From a virus, in IMG/VR virus record IMGVR_UViG_3300010354_003742, positions 1 to 29,072 of that record: a stretch of 29,072 nt of DNA; one strand, 5' to 3'. Below, one piece after another: positions 22,494 to 28,906 of the stretch; the first letter of the stretch is position 1; the number at the start of each line of letters is the position of its first letter. Under the pieces are notes generated by a model. The model did no database searches and was not told the DNA's origin. It saw only the letters and a list, made by a program, of their open reading frames with translations. Made by a program: the position numbers and the translations under genes.

Positions 22494-23060
22494 ATGGCAG
22501 AACAAGGTACAGCAGCACGTTTAATTGAAGTTGCTACAGCAGAATTAGGAACAATTGAAGGTCCTAAAGATAATGAAACTAAGTACGGTGCTTTTACAAA
22601 AGCTAACTTCCAGCCTTGGTGCGGATCATTTGTTATGTGGTGTGCTAATGAAGCAGGAGTAAAAGTTCCAAATACTGTGTACACTCCAGGTGGAGCACAA
22701 GCATTTAAAAAGGCTGGCGCATGGATTGACGGAGATCTTGCCGATCCAGAACCAGGAGATATTGCCTATTTTGATTTCCCCTCAGATGGCGTCGATAGAA
22801 TTTCTCACGTAGGAATTGTTATTAAGGATAACGAAGACGGAACCGTATGGTGCATCGAAGGAAATACTAGCCCAGATAAAAAGGGCAGCCAAAGAAATGG
22901 CGGTCAGGTTTCAAAGAAACTTCGTGCATTTAGAAAAAATAAGCAGGGCGAAATGATCTCAATAGTAGGATTTGGCAGACCTAAGTTTGTTAATGCTGTT
23001 TCATCAAAATCAGCACCAGCTAAATCTAAATCAGATAAATGCCCTACTTGTGGAAAATAA
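22494..23060 (+). CDS. CHAP-domain endolysin
   Basis: The 188-residue protein has the CHAP catalytic triad: C43 (PWCGSF), H105 (SHVGIV) and E122/N124 (CIEGNT). CHAP enzymes cleave peptidoglycan amide bonds. There is no signal peptide and no recognisable cell-wall-binding domain; the tail is lysine/serine-rich and ends in CPTCGK, a CxxC that could bind zinc. It follows the candidate holin by 2 bases. Assignment as lysin fits an actinobacterial cell wall. A virion-associated lytic role is the alternative. Confidence 0.88.
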   Translation: MAEQGTAARLIEVATAELGTIEGPKDNETKYGAFTKANFQPWCGSFVMWCANEAGVKVPNTVYTPGGAQAFKKAGAWIDGDLADPEPGDIAYFDFPSDGVDRISHVGIVIKDNEDGTVWCIEGNTSPDKKGSQRNGGQVSKKLRAFRKNKQGEMISIVGFGRPKFVNAVSSKSAPAKSKSDKCPTCGK

Positions 23061-23204
23061 ATGAATACATATAAAGTAAAACTTGAAGTAGAGGCAGAAG
23101 TAGAAGCTTTTGACGAAGGTGATGCTTTAGATTATGCCAACGACATATTTGGCATAGATGATGAAATTAAAAACGTTAAAGTAATTAGCGTAAAGGAGAA
23201 ATAA
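23061..23204 (+). CDS. 47-residue acidic protein
   Basis: The ATG at 23061 directly follows the endolysin stop. The product alternates hydrophobic and acidic residues (YKVKLEVEAEVEAF; DEGDALDYANDIFG; NVKVISVKEK), giving a predicted beta-alpha-beta mini-fold. Its 3' end carries the AGGAG used by the next gene. No function is recognised. Confidence 0.6.
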   Translation: MNTYKVKLEVEAEVEAFDEGDALDYANDIFGIDDEIKNVKVISVKEK

Positions 23205-23205
23205 A

Positions 23206-24105
23206 ATGGCAACAGAAGGATACAAACCAACAGCAGGTATGCAATCAGCAGCACGTAGAGCTATTAAATTAAAAGAGCAGGGTAAGGCAAAGGGTGCTGG
23301 AACTGCAGTAGGCTGGACTCGTGCAGGGCAGCTTTCTCGTGGTGAGACTTTAAGCCTCTCAACTGTCAAGCGTATGTACTCATTCTTCTCACGCCATGAA
23401 GTAGATAAAAAGGGCAAAGACTGGGATAATGCAGAGAACCCTTCTAATGGAAAGATCATGTGGTTGGCATGGGGCGGAGACGCAGGATTCTCCTGGTCTC
23501 GTAAAATTGTAGAACGTGAAAAGAATAAGAGCATGAAGAAGTCTCTTATGACAGAAGAAATTATTGATGAAATTAAAGATATACTTGAAGAAGCAGTAAA
23601 TCCAATTGATACAGTTATTGAAATTGATGATGATGAAGACATTAAAAAAGCACTTCGTCCAGAAGTTACAAAGGAACAGTTGGGAATGGTAATTGAGCAC
23701 CTAATGGAGGCAATTGAAGGAATGATTGAAACTCCAGAAGAAGAGAAAGAAGATATGCCAGAACCAGGAGATCCAGAAGATGCTGGAATTGAAAGAGCTA
23801 TTTCAGTTGAAAAAGCATACGAAAATTGTGGTTGCGAAACCTGTAAAGCAGAAGGAGTATCTTGCGATAAATGTTCTAAATGCTCAGAAGAAATGAGCAA
23901 ATCTTATGAATCAGATAATGAAGATGAAGATAAATGGGATAATATGGAAAAGGCCTGTTGGTCAGGATATACTCAAAGAGGCATGAAAGAAAAAAATGGC
24001 AGAATGGTACCAAATTGTGTGCCTGTTAAAAAGTCATATGATGAAGAAGAGCAAGAAGAGCCTAAAGTTAAAAAGTCCATATGGGGTGGAACTTTTCTTA
24101 AATAA
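23206..24105 (+). CDS. phage protein with conserved N-terminal domain and cysteine cluster
   Basis: The 299-residue protein has an N-terminal domain (about 5-105) rich in arginine, lysine, glycine and tryptophan (TAVGWTRAGQLS, RMYSFFSRHEVDK, IMWLAWGGDAG) that occurs in many phage head-associated polyproteins, followed by a long acidic helical linker. A cysteine cluster (ENCGCETC, CDKCSKC; about 210-225) comes next, and then a WSGYTQRGMKEKNGR-VPNC segment also seen in phage head proteins. An accessory head or maturation role is inferred. The ATG has AGGAG at spacing 8. Confidence 0.65.
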   Translation: MATEGYKPTAGMQSAARRAIKLKEQGKAKGAGTAVGWTRAGQLSRGETLSLSTVKRMYSFFSRHEVDKKGKDWDNAENPSNGKIMWLAWGGDAGFSWSRKIVEREKNKSMKKSLMTEEIIDEIKDILEEAVNPIDTVIEIDDDEDIKKALRPEVTKEQLGMVIEHLMEAIEGMIETPEEEKEDMPEPGDPEDAGIERAISVEKAYENCGCETCKAEGVSCDKCSKCSEEMSKSYESDNEDEDKWDNMEKACWSGYTQRGMKEKNGRMVPNCVPVKKSYDEEEQEEPKVKKSIWGGTFLK

Positions 24106-24108
24106 GTA

Positions 24109-24138
24109 TTGACATAGCCGCAGATTTTACTGTATAAT
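24109..24138 (+). promoter_or_regulatory. sigma70-like promoter flanked by an inverted repeat, before the WhiB genes
   Basis: TTGACA (24109-24114), 18 bp, TATAAT (24133-24138). CCGCAG (24118-24123, in the spacer) and CTGCGG (24155-24160, about 15 nt after the expected start) are an exact inverted repeat around the -10, a possible operator. A leader of about 30 nt ends in AGGA before the ATG at 24178. Confidence 0.75.
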
Positions 24139-24177
24139 ATATATCAGTGGGATGCTGCGGTTTATGTTTAGGAAACA

Positions 24178-24405
24178 ATGTTAAATTTAACAGAACTGGG
24201 TGTCGAGGTCTTTATTAAAAAGGCTAAGAACATAACTCCATACTGGGATAATTATGATCTCATAATTTGGAAAAAAGACAGCAGTGGATTTACTAACATA
24301 AAAGGGATGTTCAGAGAGAACTCCTGGGGAACAGCAGAGCGAATTGCAGTTGCCAACAATGGAATATGGAAGTTGCCCACAAAGTATGTCAAGCATTTTA
24401 AATAA
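24178..24405 (+). CDS. 75-residue protein of unknown function
   Basis: The product has hydrophobic and aromatic residues spread through it (TPYWDNYDLIIWKKD, IWKLPTKYV), suggesting a small beta-rich domain, and a basic C-terminus. AGGA precedes the ATG. It shares a transcript with WhiB and overlaps it by 20 nt. No family is recognised. Confidence 0.6.
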   Translation: MLNLTELGVEVFIKKAKNITPYWDNYDLIIWKKDSSGFTNIKGMFRENSWGTAERIAVANNGIWKLPTKYVKHFK

Positions 24406-24697
24406 TTTAGGCATAGACAAAGACGATTTAGATTGGTTCCACCTTGCAATATGTAGAGGCATGGACACAAATTTATTTTATGAAAAGTATGAAGCAGATT
24501 CTAATATTGCAAAAAATATTGATGAGATGTGTTTAAGTTGTCCAGTAATGCAAATGTGTTATGAGTCTGGCGTAGACAATAACGAGTACGGTGTTTGGGG
24601 TGGAGTTTATTTAAGTTCTGGGTCTATAGATAAATCTAAAAATCTACACAAGGATCCCGAAATTTGGAAGAAGCTGAAAAAGAAAAATGTTTATTAA
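24386..24697 (+). CDS. whiB: WhiB-family iron-sulfur transcription factor
   Basis: The 103-residue protein has the four WhiB cysteines, C23, C49, C52 and C58 (CLSCPVMQMC, spacing x2 and x5), and the GVWGG turn at 69-73. A basic C-terminal tail (KLKKKN) corresponds to the DNA-contact region. WhiB proteins bind a [4Fe-4S] cluster, interact with sigma factor A and control transcription; phage copies can repress host whiB genes or affect superinfection. An ATG at 24386 fits best, with the upstream gene end and a GGAAG nearby. It is the strongest indication of an actinobacterial host. Confidence 0.93.
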   Translation: MSSILNNLGIDKDDLDWFHLAICRGMDTNLFYEKYEADSNIAKNIDEMCLSCPVMQMCYESGVDNNEYGVWGGVYLSSGSIDKSKNLHKDPEIWKKLKKKNVY

Positions 24698-25001
24698 TAA
24701 AGATAAAGATCATTTTAAGTATGGAATTAACCAATGGACTGGTGAGCCAAACAAACCAGTTTTCTATACAGAAGAAATGAAAAAGGCAGTACATCAAGTC
24801 AAGAAGCCCTCAATGCTTCTAATGGATATAGTAATGTATCCAGACTTCTTAGCATTAAGACTATATGAAGATAATTTTTTACAGTTTGATGGAGTTAAAA
24901 AAGAAATGGTTATTGATTATGTAACAAAAATCAAGCGCCTGCTTGAGTCATATGGAGTAAGATGCGAGTTGGAGGGCAAGCCTAGTGAAAGAGTACTATG
25001 A
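24687..25001 (+). CDS. 104-residue protein of unknown function
   Basis: The product overlaps the WhiB gene by 11 nt. The N-terminus is basic and aromatic, the middle hydrophobic (PSMLLMDIVMYPDFLALRLYED), and the end helical (KKEMVIDYVTKIKRLLESY). No TM helix, cysteine pair or catalytic motif is clear. Its 3' end contains the Shine-Dalgarno of the next gene (GGAGGG). Confidence 0.6.
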   Translation: MFINKDKDHFKYGINQWTGEPNKPVFYTEEMKKAVHQVKKPSMLLMDIVMYPDFLALRLYEDNFLQFDGVKKEMVIDYVTKIKRLLESYGVRCELEGKPSERVL

Positions 25002-25182
25002 TGTTACGCACATTGTTTATATCCATGGAGAAGATTCTCATGGTACAGTCGAAAAACTTGGTGCATACGCATCAGTTGTTAAATATACAAAAGACGGGGT
25101 AGAGTACAGCGAACTTATGGAAAATGATGAATTTACTATAGTAGACGAAATAGTATTTAAGCATATTGAGGAATCAAATTAA
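24985..25182 (+). CDS. 65-residue protein with GTG start
   Basis: A GTG at 24985 lies 8 bases after GGAGGG (24971-24976). The acidic product is mostly beta-like (THIVYIHGEDS; ASVVKYTKDGVEY; EFTIVDEIVFKHI). It overlaps the preceding gene by 17 nt, and its stop shares a base with the next ATG. No function is recognised. Confidence 0.6.
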   Translation: MKEYYDVTHIVYIHGEDSHGTVEKLGAYASVVKYTKDGVEYSELMENDEFTIVDEIVFKHIEESN

Positions 25183-25418
25183 TGGAAAAAATTTTATGTT
25201 ACAGTTGCAATAAATCTAAGAATAAATTAGACGTAAAAAAGTCTTCTCTTCTTCCAATCAACCTGTTTATTTGCGAAAGTTGTATTTCTGCTAAACTAGA
25301 ACCACGCTGGGTAGTAATTTTAGCAGGCAGATCGCAGGGTCCAGATTATGTTAAAGAGTTTATTATTAAAAGACGTTATATTGGCAATGAGATTACTGCT
25401 TCGGAGCTGTTAGTTTAG
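25182..25418 (+). CDS. zinc-binding small protein
   Basis: The 78-residue protein has a zinc site C6-x2-C9 and C31-x2-C34 (CYSCNKSKN; CESCI) followed by EPRWVVILAGRSQG and an aliphatic end. The pattern resembles a widespread family of phage zinc proteins of unknown function. It is coupled to the previous gene (taATG). It may bind RNA or DNA. Confidence 0.75.
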   Translation: MEKILCYSCNKSKNKLDVKKSSLLPINLFICESCISAKLEPRWVVILAGRSQGPDYVKEFIIKRRYIGNEITASELLV

Positions 25419-25431
25419 GTTTAAATCAAGG

Positions 25432-25437
25432 TATAAT
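25432..25437 (+). promoter_or_regulatory. -10 element before the coiled-coil membrane protein gene
   Basis: A perfect TATAAT, with the ATG at 25448 after 10 nt. The expected start is about 3-5 nt before the ATG, or about 10 before a second ATG at 25454. This would be an extremely short leader with no Shine-Dalgarno. The -35 region is weak. Confidence 0.5.
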
Positions 25438-25447
25438 TAGTTACATA

Positions 25448-25777
25448 ATGAACATGGATTATACCTCTATCGTAATAGCTATTTCCGCAGCAGTTTTGTC
25501 TGGCATGGGAACTGCTATTATTGCTGGATTAAAGGAAAATAAAAGAGAAAAAGTTCGTCAATATGAGCGTGAGCAGGATCACCTTAAATTAGAGGTTAAA
25601 GATCTAAAAATTGAATTATATAAAATTGAGCGTGAATTGACTGAATGGAAAGATAAATACTATAATGCCATTCAAGAACTCATAGGGGTAAAGGCGGAGC
25701 TTGAGGAAACCCTGATTAAATTGTCATTTATAGACCACCAGATAGAAGACATGCAGGGACTGGACAGAGAATTTTAA
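25448..25777 (+). CDS. N-terminal TM plus coiled-coil protein
   Basis: The 109-residue protein has one N-terminal hydrophobic helix (about 5-27, SIVIAISAAVLSGMGTAIIAG) and then a highly charged coiled coil to the end (EREQDHLKLEVKDLKIELYKIERELTEWKDKY). This topology is shared by phage spanins and by some membrane-bound regulators; a spanin is unlikely in a single-membrane host. The ATG at 25454 is an alternative start. Confidence 0.65.
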   Translation: MNMDYTSIVIAISAAVLSGMGTAIIAGLKENKREKVRQYEREQDHLKLEVKDLKIELYKIERELTEWKDKYYNAIQELIGVKAELEETLIKLSFIDHQIEDMQGLDREF

Positions 25778-25789
25778 AAATAGTATACT
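25761..25789 (+). promoter_or_regulatory. promoter of the Ntn-hydrolase gene, predicted leaderless
   Basis: TGGACA (25761-25766), 17 bp, TATACT (25784-25789), then 7 nt and the ATG at 25797. No Shine-Dalgarno is seen. The -35 lies inside the previous gene. Confidence 0.75.
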
Positions 25790-25796
25790 AGTCAAT

Positions 25797-26363
25797 ATGA
25801 CCTGTATAGTAGCCCTAATTAATGAGAACAAGGTTTTCCTTGGTGGAGATGCCGCTGCCTCAGACGATAAGTCTGGATTGATATTTCAACGTACAGATCC
25901 AAAAGTTTTTAAGGTAGGGCAGTTTGGCATTGGCTTCGTTGATAGTTTTAGAATGGGCCAGATACTTCAATATAGTTGGACGCCACCAGTATACAAGCCT
26001 ACGGCAGGATATAGAAACTTAGATAAATTTTTGCGTACTAGATTTGTTGAATCAGTTAAAGAAGCTTTTAAAGAAAATGGTTATGGTAATCAAAATCCTG
26101 GTACTGAAGATGGCGATGAAGGCGGAATCTTTATAGTTACAGTTCAAGGTGCTGGAAGAATATTTACAATGGATTCTGATTTTCATATAGGAGAAGCAGA
26201 TGTTCAGTATATGGCAGAAGGCGCAGGACAGGAGCTTGCTCTTGGATCTTTATTCTCTACAGCACAGATTAAAACCCCCCGCAAGCGTGTTAGAATGGCT
26301 TTAGAAGCGGCTACAAAGTTTAATATGTCAGTTAGACCTCCCTTTACAATTATAGAAGTCTAG
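25797..26363 (+). CDS. Ntn-hydrolase, HslV/proteasome beta-subunit-like
   Basis: The 188-residue protein begins M-T-C-I-V-A. Removal of Met would expose a threonine nucleophile, as in HslV and 20S proteasome beta subunits. Counting from that Thr as 1, an aspartate follows at 17 (LGGDAAA) exactly as in HslV, and a lysine at 35 (DPKVFK) matches the catalytic Lys33 with a two-residue insertion. A glycine-rich IGFV strand follows, and a serine in LGSLFST is a candidate for the fourth catalytic residue. The protein could be an active threonine peptidase or an amide hydrolase. It has a leaderless promoter and no partner ATPase nearby. Confidence 0.78.
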   Translation: MTCIVALINENKVFLGGDAAASDDKSGLIFQRTDPKVFKVGQFGIGFVDSFRMGQILQYSWTPPVYKPTAGYRNLDKFLRTRFVESVKEAFKENGYGNQNPGTEDGDEGGIFIVTVQGAGRIFTMDSDFHIGEADVQYMAEGAGQELALGSLFSTAQIKTPRKRVRMALEAATKFNMSVRPPFTIIEV

Positions 26364-26371
26364 AGTATAAT
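26343..26371 (+). promoter_or_regulatory. promoter of the TM zinc protein gene, predicted leaderless
   Basis: TTTACA (26343-26348), 17 bp, TATAAT (26366-26371), then six bases and the ATG at 26378. The -35 lies inside the end of the Ntn-hydrolase gene, whose stop codon is in the spacer. Confidence 0.75.
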
Positions 26372-26377
26372 AGATTT

Positions 26378-26704
26378 ATGAAATGGGTTAATCGTTTAGC
26401 AGCAACCCTAGTAGGCCTAATAGGTATTGGGGTTATAAGAGAATTTTTTAATAGGTACGACGTTCTCGTATTTAACAAAAATGATGTTGAAGAAGCCAGA
26501 CAAGAGATGCAAGAATCAAAGTTTAATCCAATAGATCTTCGTGGAACCCCGACACATGCCTGTGTATGCGGATCACAACATTTTTATATAAGAGCAATGT
26601 TTGACAATTATGAATTGGCAACATATTTCTTAGATATGCAGTGCACTGAGTGTGGAGCTTTATTAACTGCCCCTACTCCCCTAGACAGAGAGATAACAGA
26701 GTGA
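26378..26704 (+). CDS. membrane-anchored zinc-ribbon protein
   Basis: The 108-residue protein has an N-terminal hydrophobic helix (about 7-20, LAATLVGLIGIGVI), a charged linker and a C-terminal zinc ribbon with C62-x-C64 (CVCGS) and C89-x2-C92 (CTECG). Topology puts the zinc domain most likely in the cytoplasm or in the periplasm-like space, depending on orientation; the basic residues at both ends of the TM do not decide it. Function unknown. It is coupled to the next gene by a GTGA overlap. Confidence 0.7.
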   Translation: MKWVNRLAATLVGLIGIGVIREFFNRYDVLVFNKNDVEEARQEMQESKFNPIDLRGTPTHACVCGSQHFYIRAMFDNYELATYFLDMQCTECGALLTAPTPLDREITE

Positions 26705-26871
26705 GAAAGTCAGAAAGAATAAGACTGCTTGAAATGGAAATGCTTAGAATGCAATTTCAGATTGAATATGTAAGCAGGGCTATTGATATATTATTGCAAG
26801 AAAATAAAATAGCAGGTCCAGAAATGGACGCTGGCAAATGGTACAATACTAAACTAAATAAAGATAAATAA
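26701..26871 (+). CDS. 56-residue coiled-coil protein with GTG start
   Basis: The GTG at 26701 overlaps the previous TGA. The product is an amphipathic helix (RIRLLEMEMLRMQFQIEY, then AIDILLQ) with a short polar tail. Earlier starts in this frame would run back into the TM zinc gene. No family is recognised. Confidence 0.6.
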   Translation: MRKSERIRLLEMEMLRMQFQIEYVSRAIDILLQENKIAGPEMDAGKWYNTKLNKDK

Positions 26872-26877
26872 TACCTA

Positions 26878-26906
26878 TTGACAGTATTAGTGCTATTTAG
26901 TATTAT
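26878..26906 (+). promoter_or_regulatory. canonical promoter of the subtilisin-like protease gene, predicted leaderless
   Basis: TTGACA (26878-26883), 17 bp, TATTAT (26901-26906), then six bases and the ATG at 26913. It has a perfect -35 and the clearest leaderless arrangement in the window. No Shine-Dalgarno is present. Confidence 0.82.
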
Positions 26907-26912
26907 TAGTAT

Positions 26913-27866
26913 ATGAATAAAAAAATAACAGCGGCTTTAGTAGCCGTACTACTAGCAGTTCCAGTAACTGCACAAGCAAATCTCAAGAACCGCACAGTTG
27001 GTTCAGTACCTACCCTAGCAGTTATCGATACTGCTATTAATTCTAACGATCCAGTTTTTAATGGCAAGGTGATACATGAAGTCTGTATACTTGCAGTAAA
27101 AATTAATAACTGCGCTAATGGAAGTAATTATATGGAGGGCAAAGGCGCTGCTTTAGTTCCAGATAACATTTTATACAGCAGCCTATATTTGCCAGGAACA
27201 GGTTTTGATCATGGATCTATAATGACACTCTCTGCCATTAAAGCTAATCCTAATATGAATATTGTTTTTATTAGAATTGCTGGATACAAAGATAACGGTT
27301 CAAGAGAAAACGTGGGCCCAGATTTAGTTGTAAATGCAATTAATTGGGTTGTATCCAATAAAGATAAATTTAATATTAAGGCAATTAACGTATCGCAGGG
27401 AAGCTCTAATTTGAGGAGCGGAACTGATTATTGCCCTAAAGTGCCTACTTTAAGTCAAGCAATTACAAATGCAATTTCATCCAACGTACCAGTATTTTTT
27501 CCAACTGGGAACAAGTGGAACCCAACAAGGGTGGACTTTCCAGCATGTATTCCAGAAGCAATTTCAATTGCAGCAGTAGAAGATGATGGAAGAGTTGCAG
27601 GATACACAAATCATGATCCAAACCTCACAGACTTTTTTGTTCCAGGACTTATTGAAGTTAATCTTAATAATAAACCAATTAGATCAATTGGAACATCAGT
27701 ATCGTCTGCTCGTGCTGCAGCATACTGGGTATTGATATCATCATTAAAGCCTAATTTAACATACACTCAAATGTATGATCTTTTAGTTAAAACTAGCGTA
27801 TATGGAGATAACTCTAAGATTAAAACAAATCGTGTAATGAATGTTACAGGTGCATTGAATGGATAA
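26913..27866 (+). CDS. exported subtilisin-like (S8 family) serine protease
   Basis: The 317-residue protein has a signal peptide (MNKK, hydrophobic core at 5-19, likely cleavage after A22) and the subtilase catalytic residues in order: D39 (AVIDTA), H100 (FDHGS), the oxyanion asparagine N200 (PTGNK) and S262 (GTSVSSARA). The GTS motif is typical, although the following proline of bacterial subtilisins is absent. It would be secreted or displayed outside the host membrane. A dedicated strong promoter suggests high expression. An exported protease is unusual in a phage genome. Confidence 0.88.
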   Translation: MNKKITAALVAVLLAVPVTAQANLKNRTVGSVPTLAVIDTAINSNDPVFNGKVIHEVCILAVKINNCANGSNYMEGKGAALVPDNILYSSLYLPGTGFDHGSIMTLSAIKANPNMNIVFIRIAGYKDNGSRENVGPDLVVNAINWVVSNKDKFNIKAINVSQGSSNLRSGTDYCPKVPTLSQAITNAISSNVPVFFPTGNKWNPTRVDFPACIPEAISIAAVEDDGRVAGYTNHDPNLTDFFVPGLIEVNLNNKPIRSIGTSVSSARAAAYWVLISSLKPNLTYTQMYDLLVKTSVYGDNSKIKTNRVMNVTGALNG

Positions 27867-28083
27867 TGTAGGACAAAAGATCACGGTCCTTGAAGGCATT
27901 ATGTCTGACGTTGGAGTAGCCTTATTCCAGCGTTGGGCTAATAACCTTCCAGAAGATCAAAGAACAGAAGAGGCATTAGCTAGTTTAAACAAGAATGCCA
28001 TCGAGACTGCTTACTTTGCTATTCAAATGTTTATGAATAAATTTAATGAAGCAGCAGAAGAACTGCAGTCTAAACCAGAATAA
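27859..28083 (+). CDS. 74-residue helical protein of unknown function
   Basis: The product overlaps the protease gene by 8 nt and is mostly helical and acidic (ALFQRWANNLPEDQ; AIETAYFAIQMFMNKFNEAAEEL). It has no cysteine, TM or catalytic motif. A perfect 10-bp inverted repeat lies after its stop. No family is recognised. Confidence 0.6.
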   Translation: MDNVGQKITVLEGIMSDVGVALFQRWANNLPEDQRTEEALASLNKNAIETAYFAIQMFMNKFNEAAEELQSKPE

Positions 28084-28088
28084 TTATA

Positions 28089-28114
28089 GTGGGGTAGGGG
28101 TTGACCTACCCCAC
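28089..28114 (+). terminator. perfect 10-bp inverted repeat (terminator or operator) overlapping a -35
   Basis: GTGGGGTAGG (28089-28098) and CCTACCCCAC (28105-28114) are exact complements with a 6-nt loop. The tail (ATTATTTAG) is only partly T-rich, so termination may be inefficient. The loop and right arm contain the -35 TTGACC of the next promoter. Confidence 0.65.
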
Positions 28115-28129
28115 ATTATTTAGTAGAAT
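28101..28129 (+). promoter_or_regulatory. promoter of the DNA glycosylase-like gene, predicted leaderless
   Basis: TTGACC (28101-28106), 17 bp, TAGAAT (28124-28129), then 7 nt and the ATG at 28137. A TTG at 28101 is also in frame, but it falls on the -35 itself, so the ATG is preferred. Confidence 0.72.
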
Positions 28130-28136
28130 AGGTATC

Positions 28137-28607
28137 ATGCAAACATTCTTACCAGAGGCGGACTTTGCCGAAACAGCAAAGCATTTAGATCGTAAACGTC
28201 TAATCAAACAAAGTGTTGAGAACCTACAAGTTCTAAAATCATTAGCTGGACTTTATAGTTCAGGTGCTTGGAAAAATCATCCAGCAGTAAAAATGTGGTA
28301 CGGTCACGAAGACTGGCTATTCACATACAACGAAGCAATTATTAAAGAAATTATTATGCGTGGATATAAAAATAGTACACGACAAACATTTGATGATATC
28401 TATCAGGAGCATTTTATGATGCTAGAATCAGATAGACCATGGTGGCTAGGAGACGACAAACTTCATTATACTCACAAGGGTAGGTTATTTGAGAAAGATC
28501 CAGAGTTATATTATTTTTATAATGAATACTCAGATTATCGTGAGCTTGGGTATACATGTTGCGATGCATGTAGTTATTATTGGCCAACCCATGTGGAGTC
28601 AAAGTGA
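28137..28607 (+). CDS. Pyr_excise-like DNA glycosylase/lyase family protein
   Basis: From the leaderless ATG at 28137 the protein has 156 residues. Its N-terminus reads like the family related to pyrimidine-dimer glycosylase: MQTFLPEADF, LDRKRLIKQSVENLQVL, then NHPAVKMWYGHEDWL and a RGYKNST segment. In T4 DenV, a founding member of the broader group, the N-terminal threonine amine attacks the damaged base; that residue is not obviously matched here. A base-excision role is therefore inferred. The end has a WWLGDDK helix and a CCDAC cluster. Confidence 0.65.
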   Translation: MQTFLPEADFAETAKHLDRKRLIKQSVENLQVLKSLAGLYSSGAWKNHPAVKMWYGHEDWLFTYNEAIIKEIIMRGYKNSTRQTFDDIYQEHFMMLESDRPWWLGDDKLHYTHKGRLFEKDPELYYFYNEYSDYRELGYTCCDACSYYWPTHVESK

Positions 28608-28906
28608 TAGTAACAGACGAATCATTCAATAATATCATTAACGATAATAAAATTGTTCTAATAGATTTTTGGGCAGAGTGGTGTGGACCATGTAGAAAGG
28701 TCTCCCCCATCCTTGATGAGATATCTGAGTCTCACGGATTACCCATTGGTAAGTTAAATATTGATGAGAATCCAGTAAAAACTCAGGAATACTCTGTACA
28801 TTCAATACCAACTATGGTATTATTTGTAAATGGAAATCCAGTCCATACGGTGCTTGGCGCAAAACCCAAGCATCTTCTGTTAAAGGAGTTGGCGGAATGG
28901 CTCTAA
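28604..28906 (+). CDS. trxA: thioredoxin
   Basis: A GTG start at 28604, overlapping the previous TGA (GTGA), gives 100 residues. The active site WCGPC is at 26-30 after a DFWAEWC strand, and the cis-proline is in SIPTMV. The length is that of a classical thioredoxin (about 105). It may keep cytoplasmic proteins reduced, serve a phage reductase or act as a polymerase processivity factor as in T7; the DnaE-type polymerase here makes the last unlikely. It is followed by a gene overlapping its end by 10 nt. Confidence 0.93.
   Translation: MIVTDESFNNIINDNKIVLIDFWAEWCGPCRKVSPILDEISESHGLPIGKLNIDENPVKTQEYSVHSIPTMVLFVNGNPVHTVLGAKPKHLLLKELAEWL

Noticed and set aside
23127-23900. 257-codon reverse-strand frame opposite the gene at 23206
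   Set aside because: The forward frame has a Shine-Dalgarno, recognisable phage segments and a cysteine cluster; the reverse one has only low-complexity serine-rich sequence.
25448-25777. Spanin (Rz-like) gene
   Set aside because: The topology fits, but an actinobacterial host would lack the usual outer membrane that spanins fuse, and no partner lipoprotein is adjacent.
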